DNA of 5,769 nt, taken from the NCBI GenBank assembly GCA_900540385.1, contig UQFY01000036.1:1-5769 (forward strand), read 5' to 3'. The notes under the pieces were generated by a model, which was given only the letters and a program-made list of their open reading frames with translations, was not told the origin of the DNA and did not search any database. How positions within the stretch are numbered: the first letter of the stretch is position 1; each line of letters opens with the position of its first letter. The translations under genes were made by a program, and so were the position numbers. Positions 5,167 to 5,769 of the stretch are shown here, one piece after another. The DNA comes from an uncultured Mollicutes bacterium (GTDB lineage Bacteria > Bacillota_I > Bacilli_A > RFN20 > CAG-826).

Positions 5167-5646
5167 TTATTTCATCTCTTGAATCTTCCTTTCAGCTTTC
5201 TTTTCCGTTCTTTTGACGATAAAACGCGTTAAAGAAAATACAAAATAGATGCCTGCAAGAATGCTACCAAGCAAGAACGAAACAACGGTAAAAACATTTC
5301 TTCCGTTTGTGTAAAAGAAATAGAACAAACCTAACCACGCAGTGATAATCGATCCAAAGAATTCTAGAAGGCCCAACAAGAAAGACGTTTTCTTAAAAAC
5401 ACTAAGAAGAGTCGTAATCATGCCAAAGAAAACAAAAATGCCTAAAAGGACATAGAAAGTAACGTAATAGGGCCCCGTTGATGGATTGTAAACTAAAGAA
5501 GACGCTTCGAAGACATTATATATTTCCTCACCATCTTGAAAAATATCGCTCCATGGGTAAAGCAAAATAAAAGAAATTGCAGAAATGAAAATGAAATAGA
5601 AGCCTAAACAAATGCTATATCGATATAACTTCGTTTCTTTTTCCAT
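5167..5646 (-). CDS. Small four-helix membrane protein, function unknown
   Basis: I do not recognise the family. From the ATG at 5646 the product has 159 residues and four hydrophobic segments at about 10-30, 61-81, 88-111 and 118-142. A roughly 30-residue acidic loop (31-60) separates helices 1 and 2, and a short K/R/E-rich tail (145-159) is probably cytoplasmic by the positive-inside rule. No catalytic or transport motif is visible. The frame stays open upstream to an ATG at 5766, which would add 40 residues. Those residues are not hydrophobic and do not look like a signal peptide, and they overlie a terminator-like inverted repeat (5730-5762), so the shorter start is preferred. No clear Shine-Dalgarno precedes ATG 5646. 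A TATATT (5660-5655) lies so close that a nearly leaderless transcript is possible. Membrane location is confident; start and role are not. Confidence 0.72.
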   Translation of the reverse strand: MEKETKLYRYSICLGFYFIFISAISFILLYPWSDIFQDGEEIYNVFEASSLVYNPSTGPYYVTFYVLLGIFVFFGMITTLLSVFKKTSFLLGLLEFFGSIITAWLGLFYFFYTNGRNVFTVVSFLLGSILAGIYFVFSLTRFIVKRTEKKAERKIQEMK

Positions 5647-5729
5647 AATCACATAATATAGCAAAAACCCTTTAACAGGTTTGAGATATTCCGTGTCATT
5701 ACCTACGTTCTTAACTCTTTTCGTATGAT

Positions 5730-5763
5730 AAAACCAAGGGGAACAACAATCTTCTTGGTTTTT
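5730..5763. terminator. Candidate bidirectional terminator at the right edge
   Basis: AAAACCAAG (5730-5738) and CTTGGTTTT (5754-5762) form a perfect nine-pair inverted repeat around 15 nt. The outer A/T pairs give a T tract on both strands: TTTTT at 5759-5763 on plus, and TTTT followed by ATC on minus. It probably ends a gene to the right of the window and marks the upstream limit of the membrane-protein gene. Confidence 0.55.
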
Positions 5764-5769
5764 CATTTT

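Overview
The window comes from a low-GC bacterium with strong Shine-Dalgarno sites and A+T-rich spacers. Its tRNA genes carry an encoded CCA end, and tryptophan is encoded by TGG in every gene seen. This fits an uncultured Bacillota/Bacilli-type (Erysipelotrichales- or Mollicutes-related) genome, but no marker gene here fixes the taxonomy.

Left part (1-1953, plus strand). A 528-residue protein joins an N-terminal XRE-type helix-turn-helix to a C-terminal ADP-ribosylglycohydrolase (ARH/DraG-like) domain that keeps its metal-binding motifs. It is followed by a 296-bp non-coding spacer. That spacer contains a GC-richer stretch that does not look like its flanks and ends in a hairpin plus T-rich tract. 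It could be a structured RNA or the relic of a mobile element.

Centre (1887-3216, plus strand). A stand-alone AAA ATPase with a DUF4143-type C-terminal domain stands behind an unusual control region. Repeated TCGAC boxes overlie the -35 and -10 elements and run into the ribosome binding site. No partner gene sits beside it. The stretch after it (3217-3495) has two hairpins and a 67-codon stop-free frame without a start.

Right-centre (3496-3862, minus strand). A tRNA cluster is transcribed leftward in the order Ile(GAT), Val(CAC), Thr(TGT). It has a candidate promoter just before tRNA-Ile, a hairpin between Ile and Val, and a strong bidirectional terminator after Thr. That terminator also separates the cluster from the convergent ATPase gene.

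Right part (3863-5769, minus strand). A hypothetical soluble protein of about 271 residues is built from two copies of a ~129-residue unit. Upstream of it lies a small four-helix membrane protein of about 159 residues. An inverted repeat with T tracts on both sides (5730-5763) lies inside the longest possible reading of the membrane-protein gene, so the true start is probably the internal ATG at 5646.

The genes do not form one operon. The most unusual items are the HTH-ARH fusion, the TCGAC-box control region of the ATPase, the structured spacer before it, and the internally duplicated hypothetical protein.
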